Assembly (NCBI GenBank): GCA_039931435.1
Contig: JBDTRY010000267.1
Location: forward strand, 1-5,089
Length of the DNA stretch: 5,089 nt
Reading direction: 5' to 3'
From: JBDTRY01 sp039931435
Lineage (GTDB): Bacteria; Acidobacteriota; Thermoanaerobaculia; Gp7-AA8
The translations under genes and the position numbers were made by a program. The notes under the pieces were generated by a model. It did not search any database. It worked only from the letters and a program-made list of their open reading frames with translations, and was not told the DNA's origin. The number at the start of each line of letters is the position of its first letter. The first letter of the stretch is position 1. Shown one piece after another: positions 1 through 5,089 of this stretch.

Positions 1-1
1 G

Positions 2-1156
2 TCAGAGCCGTCCGCAGAAGCGGTCGACCGCGGAGTCCAGAACCGTCCGGGCACGATAGAACTCACCTTTGGGAAGGAACTCGTTCGGCCTGTGCGCAAC
101 TTCGATCGAGCCCGGCCCGAAAAGGACCGTCTCGAATCCCTGACGCTGAAGCCAGCCTCCATCGGTGGCGAAAGAGACACTGGCCGTTCCGCTCTGGCCT
201 GCCAGATGCGCCATAGCGCGGCTGACAAACGCGCTTTCGTCGAGCAGCATCGGAGGACTTTCGTTGATCAGCGCGATGGACAACTCGGCATCCGAGAACC
301 GTTCTCGCAGAACCTCCTCGAAGCGCGCCAGTACATCGATCATGGACATCCCGGGAAGGAGGCGGATTCCGACCTCGAATTCACAGAGGTCGGGCACGAT
401 GTTGATCGCCGTCCCTCCCTGAACCGTTCCTATGTTCAGCGGCACGAAGGGAACTTCGGTGAAGAACTCGTGATTCGGCGGCCGCTCGGATTCCATGGCC
501 AGGCGCAGGGACTGCAGACGGACAATTGCTTCCGCGGCCATCTCGATAGCGTTGATGCCGAGATGAGGATATCCGCTGTGAGCGCTCCGGCCGTGCACGG
601 AAACGCGGAGTTTTACGTGCCCCTTGTTCATTCTCACAACGCGCAACGAGGTCGGCTCGCCGATGACGACATCTCGAGGCAGATGAACGTTCTCGGGCCA
701 CGACTCGGCCAGTTGCCTGGCACCAAGACAGCCCACTTCCTCGTCGTACGTCAGCAGGAGCGCCAGTGGTGCAGAAAGCGAAGCGGTGGGAACGCGAACG
801 AGGGAGTTGATTGCCAGGGCCAGAAATCCCTTCATGTCCGCACTGCCTCGGGCCACCCAGTCATCGCCGGTATCGGTGAGGGTGAAGGGGTCACTGTGCC
901 AGCCTTCCTCGATGGCCGGCACGACATCCATGTGCCCGCAGAGAACGATTCCTTCCCGATCCGATTGCAGACGCTGTGGAGAACGAACGACGATCAGGTT
1001 CGCCTTCGAGCGGTCCGGAGAGAGAAGCCGGTGAATCGAAAGGCCGGGATCGTCCAGGTACTCGCAGATGAAATCGGCGAGCGGAAGATTGCTTCGGTTG
1101 CTCGTGGTATCGAATGACACCAGACGGGCGAAGAGTTCCTCGTCGGATAAAATCAC
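2..1156 (-). CDS. argE: N-acetylornithine deacetylase, M20 metallopeptidase family
   Basis: Cytoplasmic zinc amidohydrolase that removes acetate from N2-acetyl-L-ornithine to give ornithine in the linear arginine pathway. From the GTG at 1156 the protein is 384 aa, close to E. coli ArgE (about 383). Visible M20 motifs: GHMDVVP (H75 metal ligand, D77), ARGSADMKG (bridging D107), TYDEE (general base E139, metal ligand E140), IGEPTS (metal ligand E167), GRSAHSG (H193, in the dimerisation domain at about 175-290) and GPGSIEVAHRPNEF (metal ligand H355). All expected ligands are present. The GEPTSL, INIVPD and GPGSIxxAHxPNE patterns favour ArgE over DapE or aminoacylase relatives. The related N-acetylcitrulline deacetylase cannot be excluded, because nothing here shows which carbamoyltransferase the host uses. 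The frame is open upstream to an ATG at 1237 and a TTG at 1258, but that extension is rich in Pro, Arg and Cys and does not resemble the family. The TGA stop lies at 2-4, so the gene is complete. It is divergent from speA. Confidence 0.93.
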   Translation of the reverse strand: MILSDEELFARLVSFDTTSNRSNLPLADFICEYLDDPGLSIHRLLSPDRSKANLIVVRSPQRLQSDREGIVLCGHMDVVPAIEEGWHSDPFTLTDTGDDWVARGSADMKGFLALAINSLVRVPTASLSAPLALLLTYDEEVGCLGARQLAESWPENVHLPRDVVIGEPTSLRVVRMNKGHVKLRVSVHGRSAHSGYPHLGINAIEMAAEAIVRLQSLRLAMESERPPNHEFFTEVPFVPLNIGTVQGGTAINIVPDLCEFEVGIRLLPGMSMIDVLARFEEVLRERFSDAELSIALINESPPMLLDESAFVSRAMAHLAGQSGTASVSFATDGGWLQRQGFETVLFGPGSIEVAHRPNEFLPKGEFYRARTVLDSAVDRFCGRL

Positions 1157-1162
1157 CGAGGG

Positions 1163-1168
1163 AGTGTA
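1163..1168 (-). promoter_or_regulatory. Candidate -10 box for argE (possible leaderless start)
   Basis: Read on the minus strand, TACACT ends six bases before the GTG start of argE. It fits the TAnnnT pattern of bacterial -10 elements, and the spacing would put the transcription start on or next to the GTG. No purine-rich Shine-Dalgarno lies between the box and the GTG. I found no good -35 at 16-18 bases. The call is tentative. Confidence 0.3.
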
Positions 1169-1196
1169 GCGCGGAGTGGGCGGCAGACAGCAGCGT

Positions 1197-1230
1197 GAAT
1201 GCCCAGCCGCTGGTCGGGCACCGAATGCCC
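1197..1230. repeat. Direct repeat and hairpin in the argE-speA divergent region
   Basis: GAATGCCC occurs at 1197-1204 and again at 1223-1230, 26 bases apart, and the second copy covers the ATG at 1225. Between them is a perfect odd palindrome CCAGC-C-GCTGG (1203-1213). An alternative stem pairs TGCCC (1200-1204) with GGGCA (1216-1220). This symmetry could be an operator or a translation-blocking hairpin next to the candidate speA start, or it could be chance in GC-rich DNA. Confidence 0.25.
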
Positions 1231-3264
1231 TTGTCATCAGGGCCGGACTGCGGAACAATCACCAGTTCGCCGTCGTCTTCCCGGGAGGTATCCACGACGG
1301 ACGAACTGGAGGGCCTCGCCGAGTTGGAACTTACGACCGAAGAACTAACTGAACAGAAGGAATGGACGACGGAAGACGCCGCCGCACTCTACCTGATCAA
1401 TCGATGGGGGTCGGGCTACTTCGGCGTGAACGAGCAGGGCCTGGTCACCGTCTCCCCGTTGAAGGAAGCCGGCACGGCCATCCCCATCCTGGAAGTTCTG
1501 AATGAGGCCGTGGCGCAGGGTCTTCGCGCACCGATGCTCATTCGCTTTCAGGATCTTCTCCGTCACCGCGTGCAATCACTGAATGCCGCCTTCCAGCGAG
1601 GCATCTCGGAGCATAACTATCGCGGGACCTACCGTGGTGTTTTCCCCATCAAAGTGAACCAGCTTCGCGAAGTGGTCGAAGAGATTCTCGATGCCGGAAG
1701 CCCGTTCAACTACGGGCTGGAAGTGGGTTCGAAGCCGGAGATTTTCGCCGGGCTGGCCGTTCACACCGACCCGGACTCTCTGATCATCTGCAACGGCTAC
1801 AAAGATGAGAGTTTCATCCGCATGGCCATGATCGGCAGAAAGCTGGGCAAGCGCGTCATCCTCGTGACCGAAAAGCTGTCCGAGGTGCGGCTGATCGTGA
1901 AGATCGCCGCGGAGATGAACGTGGAACCGCTCATCGGTATGCGTGTGCGCCTGCTGTCGAAGGGCGCCGGCAAATGGGCTACTTCCGGAGGCGAGCACGC
2001 CAAGTTCGGTCTATCCACTTCAGAGATCCTGGACGCCATCGGGATTCTCAAGCAGGCCGGAATGTCCGATTCATTCAAACTCCTTCACTTCCATATCGGC
2101 TCGCAGATCCCGGACATTCTGACCATCAAGCGGGCCGTTCGTGAAGCGGCGCGCTACTACGCAAAACTTCAGAAGATGGGTCAGAAGCTGGAGTACCTCG
2201 ATGTGGGAGGCGGTCTTGCCATCGATTACGACGGCTCGCGCACGTCCTTCCACTCCTCGATGAACTACACCATCGAGGAATACGCCACCGACATCGTCTA
2301 CAACATCATGGATATCTGCGACGAAGAAGGCGTGGCTCATCCGAATATCGTCTCGGAATCGGGCCGCGCCATCGTTGCCCACCACTCGGTACTGGTGGTG
2401 GAGGCCTTCGGGTCGATCGAAAAAACACCGTTTGCGGAAGAGAAGGCCGAGGTTCCCGGGACGCATCACAAACTGGTGCGCGAGCTCCTGGACATCGAGA
2501 ACTCGCTGACCGAGCGGAATCTCACGCAGGCCTGGCACGATCTCATCCAGATCAAGGAAGAGTCGCAGAAGATGTTCGAGCTGGGCATTCTCGATCTCGA
2601 CGTGCGCGGAGGGGTGGAAATTCTCTACTGGCGAATCCTCGAGGACATCGCCAAGCGCGCCAGCGAGGACGAAGCCACCAATCTCTCGGAGGAAATCTCG
2701 AATGTCCGCCTCGAGCTGGCCGACCAGCACATCTGCAACTTCTCGGTCTTCCAGTCCCTGCTCGACCACTGGGCCCTGGGCCAACTCTTTCCCATTGTGC
2801 CCATCCACCGGCTCGACGAACGTCCCACCCTGGAGAGCACGCTCGTCGACATCACCTGCGACTCCGACGGTAAGGTCTCGAAGTTCATCGATACCGACGA
2901 CGTCCGGGAAACTCTCCCCCTCCACGAAATCGGAACCGGACCGTACTACCTCGGGATCTTTCTCACTGGCGCCTACCAGGACATCATGGGAGACATTCAC
3001 AACCTGTTCGGGCGCGTGAATGAAGTGCATGTCTTTCTCGATGAAGATGAGGAGGGCGGCTTCTATATCGAAGAAACAATCCCCGGCAACACCATCGCCG
3101 AGGTCCTGGGAATGACGCAGTACGACCGTAACGAACTTGAAAAAAAGATGAAAGCCCAGATCGACGCCGCCATCAAACAGGACCGGTTGAAACCTACCGA
3201 AGGCATGCGCCTGCTGGCCGATTACGAGCGCGGCCTTCGCGACCAGACCTACCTGACCTTCTGA
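1225..3264 (+). CDS. speA: Biosynthetic arginine decarboxylase, PLP-dependent
   Basis: Converts L-arginine to agmatine and CO2, the first step of the agmatine route to putrescine and spermidine. From ATG 1225 it is 679 aa (E. coli SpeA 658), a fold-III alanine-racemase-type enzyme. Landmarks in that numbering: WGSGYFGVNEQG near 61-72; GVFPIKVNQ with the PLP-binding lysine K143; HFHIGSQ at 288-294; the glycine-rich DVGGGLAIDYDG at 326-337; SESGRAI at 377-383 for phosphate binding; a SpeA-type helical insertion at about 402-534; and TCDSDG with the catalytic cysteine C545, followed by GPYYLGIFLTGAYQ. The C-terminus is intact. The start is uncertain. The first 23 residues from ATG 1225 are Ser-rich and unlike the family, and the good Shine-Dalgarno (1283-1289) lies downstream of that ATG. 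The conserved part begins near residue 46 (EWTTEDAAALY). A start at 1294-1324 would give about 645-656 aa. No speB or other polyamine gene is in the window, and no clear terminator follows the stop. Confidence 0.95.
   Translation: MPLSSGPDCGTITSSPSSSREVSTTDELEGLAELELTTEELTEQKEWTTEDAAALYLINRWGSGYFGVNEQGLVTVSPLKEAGTAIPILEVLNEAVAQGLRAPMLIRFQDLLRHRVQSLNAAFQRGISEHNYRGTYRGVFPIKVNQLREVVEEILDAGSPFNYGLEVGSKPEIFAGLAVHTDPDSLIICNGYKDESFIRMAMIGRKLGKRVILVTEKLSEVRLIVKIAAEMNVEPLIGMRVRLLSKGAGKWATSGGEHAKFGLSTSEILDAIGILKQAGMSDSFKLLHFHIGSQIPDILTIKRAVREAARYYAKLQKMGQKLEYLDVGGGLAIDYDGSRTSFHSSMNYTIEEYATDIVYNIMDICDEEGVAHPNIVSESGRAIVAHHSVLVVEAFGSIEKTPFAEEKAEVPGTHHKLVRELLDIENSLTERNLTQAWHDLIQIKEESQKMFELGILDLDVRGGVEILYWRILEDIAKRASEDEATNLSEEISNVRLELADQHICNFSVFQSLLDHWALGQLFPIVPIHRLDERPTLESTLVDITCDSDGKVSKFIDTDDVRETLPLHEIGTGPYYLGIFLTGAYQDIMGDIHNLFGRVNEVHVFLDEDEEGGFYIEETIPGNTIAEVLGMTQYDRNELEKKMKAQIDAAIKQDRLKPTEGMRLLADYERGLRDQTYLTF
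1283..1289 (+). promoter_or_regulatory. Strong Shine-Dalgarno-like site without a canonical start codon
   Basis: GGGAGGT is the best anti-16S match near the 5' end of speA. In frame downstream come ACG at 1294 (4 bases away), ACG at 1297 (7 bases, ideal spacing) and CTG at 1306. The first standard start is TTG 1324, 34 bases away. Either speA uses a rare ACG start, or an ATG has changed to ACG by mutation or sequencing error, or the motif is fortuitous. Confidence 0.4.
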
Positions 3265-3310
3265 ATGAAACACCGCTCCGGTGGCGAGTCCCTCTGGGCG
3301 TCAGCAGCTG

Positions 3311-3323
3311 ATTCCATGGGAAT
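3311..3323. repeat. Short palindrome in the speA to TPR-gene gap
   Basis: ATTCC-ATG-GGAAT is a perfect 5-base inverted repeat around a 3-base centre. A second small stem, CACCG-CTC-CGGTG, sits at 3271-3283 just after the speA stop. Neither is followed directly by a T-run, so neither is a convincing intrinsic terminator. They may be weak operator-like or RNA hairpin elements. The 152-base gap (3265-3416) otherwise holds only the promoter-proximal motif and ribosome binding site of the next gene. Confidence 0.25.
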
Positions 3324-3376
3324 TATTCGATAGTTGGGGAACGCCGGTTTTTCAGGAATGCTCGCGCTCGACTCAT

Positions 3377-3390
3377 CGTTTTGGATGCTA
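3377..3390 (+). promoter_or_regulatory. Shared upstream element, copy 1
   Basis: CGTTTTGGATGCTA lies 26 bases upstream of the ATG at 3417. A near copy, CGTTACGGATGCTA (12 of 14 identical, last 8 bases perfect), lies 27 bases upstream of the lipoprotein ATG at 4478. The 3' part with its following bases (GCTAAT) gives a weak -10 match here. It could be a promoter core or activator site common to the two envelope genes. Function is inferred from position alone. Confidence 0.35.
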
Positions 3391-3403
3391 ATAACAATCA
3401 ACC

Positions 3404-3409
3404 AAGGAG
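3404..3409 (+). promoter_or_regulatory. Shine-Dalgarno that fixes the start of the TPR protein
   Basis: AAGGAG lies 7 bases upstream of ATG 3417 and only one base upstream of the in-frame ATG 3411. The spacing selects 3417, which also gives a normal signal peptide beginning MRRSVALA. Confidence 0.8.
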
Positions 3410-3416
3410 AATGAAC

Positions 3417-4355
3417 ATGCGTAGATCCGTCGCGCTGGCAACAGTGCTCATTCTGGTGTTTACCGCCCAGCTTTTCGCCGTCGGCGAGGCCAGGATCACG
3501 GGAAAAGTTCTCGACGCCGAGGGCAACCCGATCGTAAACGCCACGATCGATGTGAACGCCACCGAAGCAAAGACCTGGCACCAGACCTTCAAAACGAACA
3601 AGAAGGGGGAGTACAGCATCTTCGTGCTCGACGGCACCATCCATTACAAGTTCACGGTGGCCAGCGATGGCTACGTTCCTTACGAAGAGACCATGAAGCT
3701 CATGCTCATTCCCGAGAAGAACGAACGTGATTTCAAGCTGAACAAAGTCGGCCAGGGACAGCCGGCCGAAGGCGGACAGCAGGTTCAGACCCAGCAGGCC
3801 AAGGCCGATCCGGCCGTCACGGCCTACAACGACGGCGCAGCTCTCGCCAACAACGGCGATGAGGCAGGGGCCATCCGGAAATTCGAAGAGGCAGTGACCC
3901 TGAACGATCAGCTCGGAGCAGGCTACTCCGCGCTGACCAGGATGTACGCGAAGAACAAGAACTGGAACAAGGCCATCGAGAACGGCCAGAAAGCACTGGC
4001 CATCGATCCCGATCAGCCGGACCTGAACTCCGTGCTCGCCGACGCCTATACCGAGACTGGCGATAAAACGAAGGCTGCCGAATACAGGAAGAAGGCCCCG
4101 GCCAATCCCGCGGCCCTGTTCAATGACGCCGCGCGGGCAATCAATGCCGGCAAGGACTCCGAGGCCGAACCGCTCCTGAAGCAGGCCATCGCCGCTGATG
4201 ACACGTTCGCAAAGGCCTACTACGAGCTGGGGATGGTCTATGCGCGAATGAGCAAAAACGCCGACGCCAGGGCCAACCTGGAGAAGTACATAAGCCTGGA
4301 GCCGAACGGCAAGGATGTAAGCACAGCCAGGGAAATGATGAAGTACCTGCAGTAG
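3417..4355 (+). CDS. Secreted protein with carboxypeptidase-regulatory-like domain and TPR repeats
   Basis: A 312-aa protein predicted to be exported. Residues 1-23 form a Sec signal peptide: basic MRR, a hydrophobic stretch to LFA, and likely cleavage after A21 or G23. There is no lipobox cysteine; the whole protein lacks cysteine. Residues 26-108 form a beta-sandwich of the carboxypeptidase-regulatory-like type, seen as ITGKVLDAEGNPIVNATI, then NKKGEYSIFVLDG and a YKFTVASDGYVPYEE strand pair. A Gln/Gly-rich linker (about 112-128) follows. Residues 133-300 hold about five TPR helix pairs, starting near AVTAYNDGAALANNG, LGAGYSALTRMY, PDLNSVLADAY, PAALFNDAARAINAG and AKAYYELGMVYARM, several ending in the usual A-ID/L-P turn. 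TPRs bind other proteins, so a periplasmic scaffold or adaptor is likely, but no partner or enzymatic role can be named. It has its own strong ribosome binding site and terminator, so it looks monocistronic. Confidence 0.9.
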   Translation: MRRSVALATVLILVFTAQLFAVGEARITGKVLDAEGNPIVNATIDVNATEAKTWHQTFKTNKKGEYSIFVLDGTIHYKFTVASDGYVPYEETMKLMLIPEKNERDFKLNKVGQGQPAEGGQQVQTQQAKADPAVTAYNDGAALANNGDEAGAIRKFEEAVTLNDQLGAGYSALTRMYAKNKNWNKAIENGQKALAIDPDQPDLNSVLADAYTETGDKTKAAEYRKKAPANPAALFNDAARAINAGKDSEAEPLLKQAIAADDTFAKAYYELGMVYARMSKNADARANLEKYISLEPNGKDVSTAREMMKYLQ

Positions 4356-4383
4356 ATCCGATTTCGTTGCCGGGTCGTAGTAG

Positions 4384-4414
4384 AAGGGGCGGGAAACCGC
4401 CCCTTGTTTTGTTT
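4384..4414 (+). terminator. Intrinsic terminator of the TPR-protein gene
   Basis: A perfect 9-bp stem, AAGGGGCGG (4384-4392) with CCGCCCCTT (4397-4405), is closed by a GAAA tetraloop of the stable GNRA class and followed by the U-rich tail GTTTTGTTT. It begins 29 bases after the TAG stop. Read on the other strand the hairpin has no T-run, so it acts one way only. It separates the lipoprotein gene from the TPR gene transcriptionally. Confidence 0.9.
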
Positions 4415-4436
4415 GAAATCGGCGCGGACCTGGTTG

Positions 4437-4450
4437 CGTTACGGATGCTA
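4437..4450 (+). promoter_or_regulatory. Shared upstream element, copy 2
   Basis: CGTTACGGATGCTA matches the element at 3377-3390 in 12 of 14 bases and ends 27 bases before ATG 4478, against 26 bases for the first copy. It lies just after the terminator, where a promoter for the lipoprotein gene is expected. A possible -35-like TTGAAA (4413-4418) is present, but its spacing to any -10 is poor. Confidence 0.35.
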
Positions 4451-4477
4451 CGGAGGCCGCTTCACGGCGGATCACTT

Positions 4478-4957
4478 ATGAAGAAATCAGTCTCGCTGTT
4501 CCTCGCACCTCTCATCCTTCTCTTCGCCGCCTGCGCCAGCAGCGCGAACTCCCGCGGCAATCTTATCGAACCCGAATTTATCGTTCATCAGATCGGCGGA
4601 ACGGCCTTCGCCGCCCGTCACATCACCGGACCGATCTCCGTCAATCTTCAGGTGGACGTGATCAATCACTCGGACGAGGCGCTCCAGCTCGACCAGATGC
4701 GCATGGAAACCATCGGAGACGTCGGCGCCTATGTCATCGCCGCGCAGAATCGTCCTTTTGGCAAGACCATCGGGCCCGGCCAGCAGAGGACTTTCGAGCT
4801 CTGGCTTCCGGCGCAGGCCGAAGATACGATCACTGGCAACAACGGTCCAGTCACCGTCCGCGGAATCGCCTATTTCAGCTCCAGCATCGGCAAATTCCAG
4901 AAGATCTTCATCACTCAATTGAATGACGGAATGAACGGGCAGCGAGCGCCTCAATAG
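4478..4957 (+). CDS. Predicted small lipoprotein of unknown function
   Basis: A 159-aa protein I do not recognise as a named family. It begins with a lipoprotein signal: MKK, a hydrophobic core, then LLFAAC with the lipid-acceptor cysteine C19. Residues after it (ASS, no Asp at +2) favour outer-membrane rather than inner-membrane retention in a Gram-negative cell. The mature part has alternating short hydrophobic strands (ISVNLQVDVINHS, LQLDQMRMETIG, a polar loop, TIGPGQQRTFELWLPA, then VTVRGIAYFSSS and FQKIFITQL), which suggests a small all-beta, Ig-like sandwich of about 120 residues. No catalytic motif is visible. The start is chosen at ATG 4478 because it gives a complete lipoprotein signal. 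The upstream GGCGGA is a weak ribosome binding site. The frame extends upstream through the terminator of the previous gene, which cannot be real coding. The neighbouring secreted TPR protein suggests an envelope role for both, without proof of joint function. Confidence 0.8.
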   Translation: MKKSVSLFLAPLILLFAACASSANSRGNLIEPEFIVHQIGGTAFAARHITGPISVNLQVDVINHSDEALQLDQMRMETIGDVGAYVIAAQNRPFGKTIGPGQQRTFELWLPAQAEDTITGNNGPVTVRGIAYFSSSIGKFQKIFITQLNDGMNGQRAPQ

Positions 4958-4973
4958 GGAGCGGGCGCGGTCG

Positions 4974-5039
4974 GTCATCGGGAACGAGGGTTGGGGTCTA
5001 CACTCCGAACGGAGCGCCGCGTCATCCCGAACGTGAGGG
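4974..5039 (+). repeat. Imperfect direct repeat resembling dispersed intergenic repeats
   Basis: GTCATCGGGAACGAGGG (4974-4990) and GTCATCCCGAACGTGAGGG (5021-5039) agree at 15 of 19 aligned positions, allowing a 2-base gap; starts are 47 bases apart. A 4-bp hairpin CTCC-GAAC-GGAG (5003-5014) lies between them. The GTCATCCCGA...GAGGG core resembles high-copy intergenic repeats I know from several GC-rich bacterial genomes. That link rests on memory and is not a database result. Confidence 0.4.
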
Positions 5040-5049
5040 GCTGTTGCCT

Positions 5050-5089
5050 GAATAAGCATACATTATTATATAGAGTTAGTATGATATAA
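5050..5089. other. Abrupt AT-rich tail at the right end
   Basis: Only 8 of these 40 bases are G or C, in sharp contrast with the rest of the window. It contains several -10-like hexamers: TATATA at 5067-5072, 17 bases after a TTGCCT, and TATGAT at 5080-5085. It may be the promoter region of a gene beyond the window, the edge of an acquired element, or a low-quality contig end. Confidence 0.45.

Noticed and set aside
92..1117. Long plus-strand open frame opposite argE (341 codons)
   Set aside because: It lies fully antisense to a gene with intact M20 motifs. Its translation is rich in Arg, His, Gln and Asp without domain features, as expected of a shadow frame in GC-rich DNA.
1114..1224. In-frame 5' extension of speA to ATG 1114
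   Set aside because: It overlaps the argE coding sequence by 43 bases, has no ribosome binding site and adds residues unlike any SpeA N-terminus.
1195..1230. ARG box for ArgR between argE and speA
   Set aside because: TGAAT is present at 1196-1200 but the matching ATTCA half-site at the required spacing is absent.
2071..3273. 400-codon minus-strand open frame opposite speA
   Set aside because: Fully antisense to well-conserved SpeA motifs, including the catalytic TCDSDG. The translation shows no recognisable family.
3271..3283. Terminator hairpin directly after speA
   Set aside because: CACCG-CTC-CGGTG is a 5-bp stem, but the following bases are GC-rich with no T-run.
3381..3416. Earlier starts of the TPR protein at TTG 3381 or ATG 3411
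   Set aside because: The AAGGAG site lies downstream of the first and only one base before the second. ATG 3417 has correct spacing and gives a standard signal peptide.
4421..4440. Sigma-54 promoter upstream of the lipoprotein gene
   Set aside because: GG and GC dinucleotides occur, but they are 8 bases apart instead of the required 10, and the flanking consensus is missing.
3249..4475. 408-codon minus-strand open frame opposite the TPR gene
   Set aside because: It reads through the TPR coding region and the terminator hairpin. Its low-complexity Val/Gly/Leu-rich translation mirrors the TPR codons and is not an independent protein.

Overview
The window holds four complete protein genes, moderately GC-rich apart from the last 40 bases. 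Secreted proteins with a cleavable signal peptide, a lipoprotein signal and a biosynthetic (PLP) arginine decarboxylase all point to a Gram-negative bacterium. A secreted protein that joins a carboxypeptidase-regulatory-like beta domain to TPR repeats fits Acidobacteriota or a similar non-model phylum. That placement is an inference and is weakly supported. No rRNA, tRNA, CRISPR array, transposase or phage gene is visible.

Layout. Positions 2-1156 (minus strand) encode an M20-family N-acetylornithine deacetylase (ArgE), which makes ornithine for arginine synthesis. A short divergent region separates it from a biosynthetic arginine decarboxylase (SpeA) on the plus strand, best called 1225-3264, which turns arginine into agmatine for polyamine synthesis. 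The start codons of both genes are uncertain: the ArgE start has no Shine-Dalgarno but a possible -10 box just upstream, and the best Shine-Dalgarno near SpeA has no ATG, GTG or TTG at a workable distance. After a 152-base gap comes a signal-peptide-bearing protein (3417-4355) with one beta-sandwich domain and about five TPR units, closed by a clear intrinsic terminator (4384-4414). A small predicted lipoprotein of unknown function follows (4478-4957). The last 132 bases are non-coding: they contain an imperfect direct repeat that resembles dispersed intergenic repeats, then an abrupt AT-rich tail.

How the genes relate. ArgE feeds and SpeA drains the arginine pool, so the divergent pair sits on two sides of the arginine/polyamine branch. 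The two envelope genes downstream look like separate transcription units. They share a 14-base upstream element (12 of 14 identical) at nearly the same distance from their start codons, which hints at common promoter architecture. I see no convincing new multi-gene system. The points most worth checking are the start-site signals, the shared upstream element and the nature of the right-hand end.
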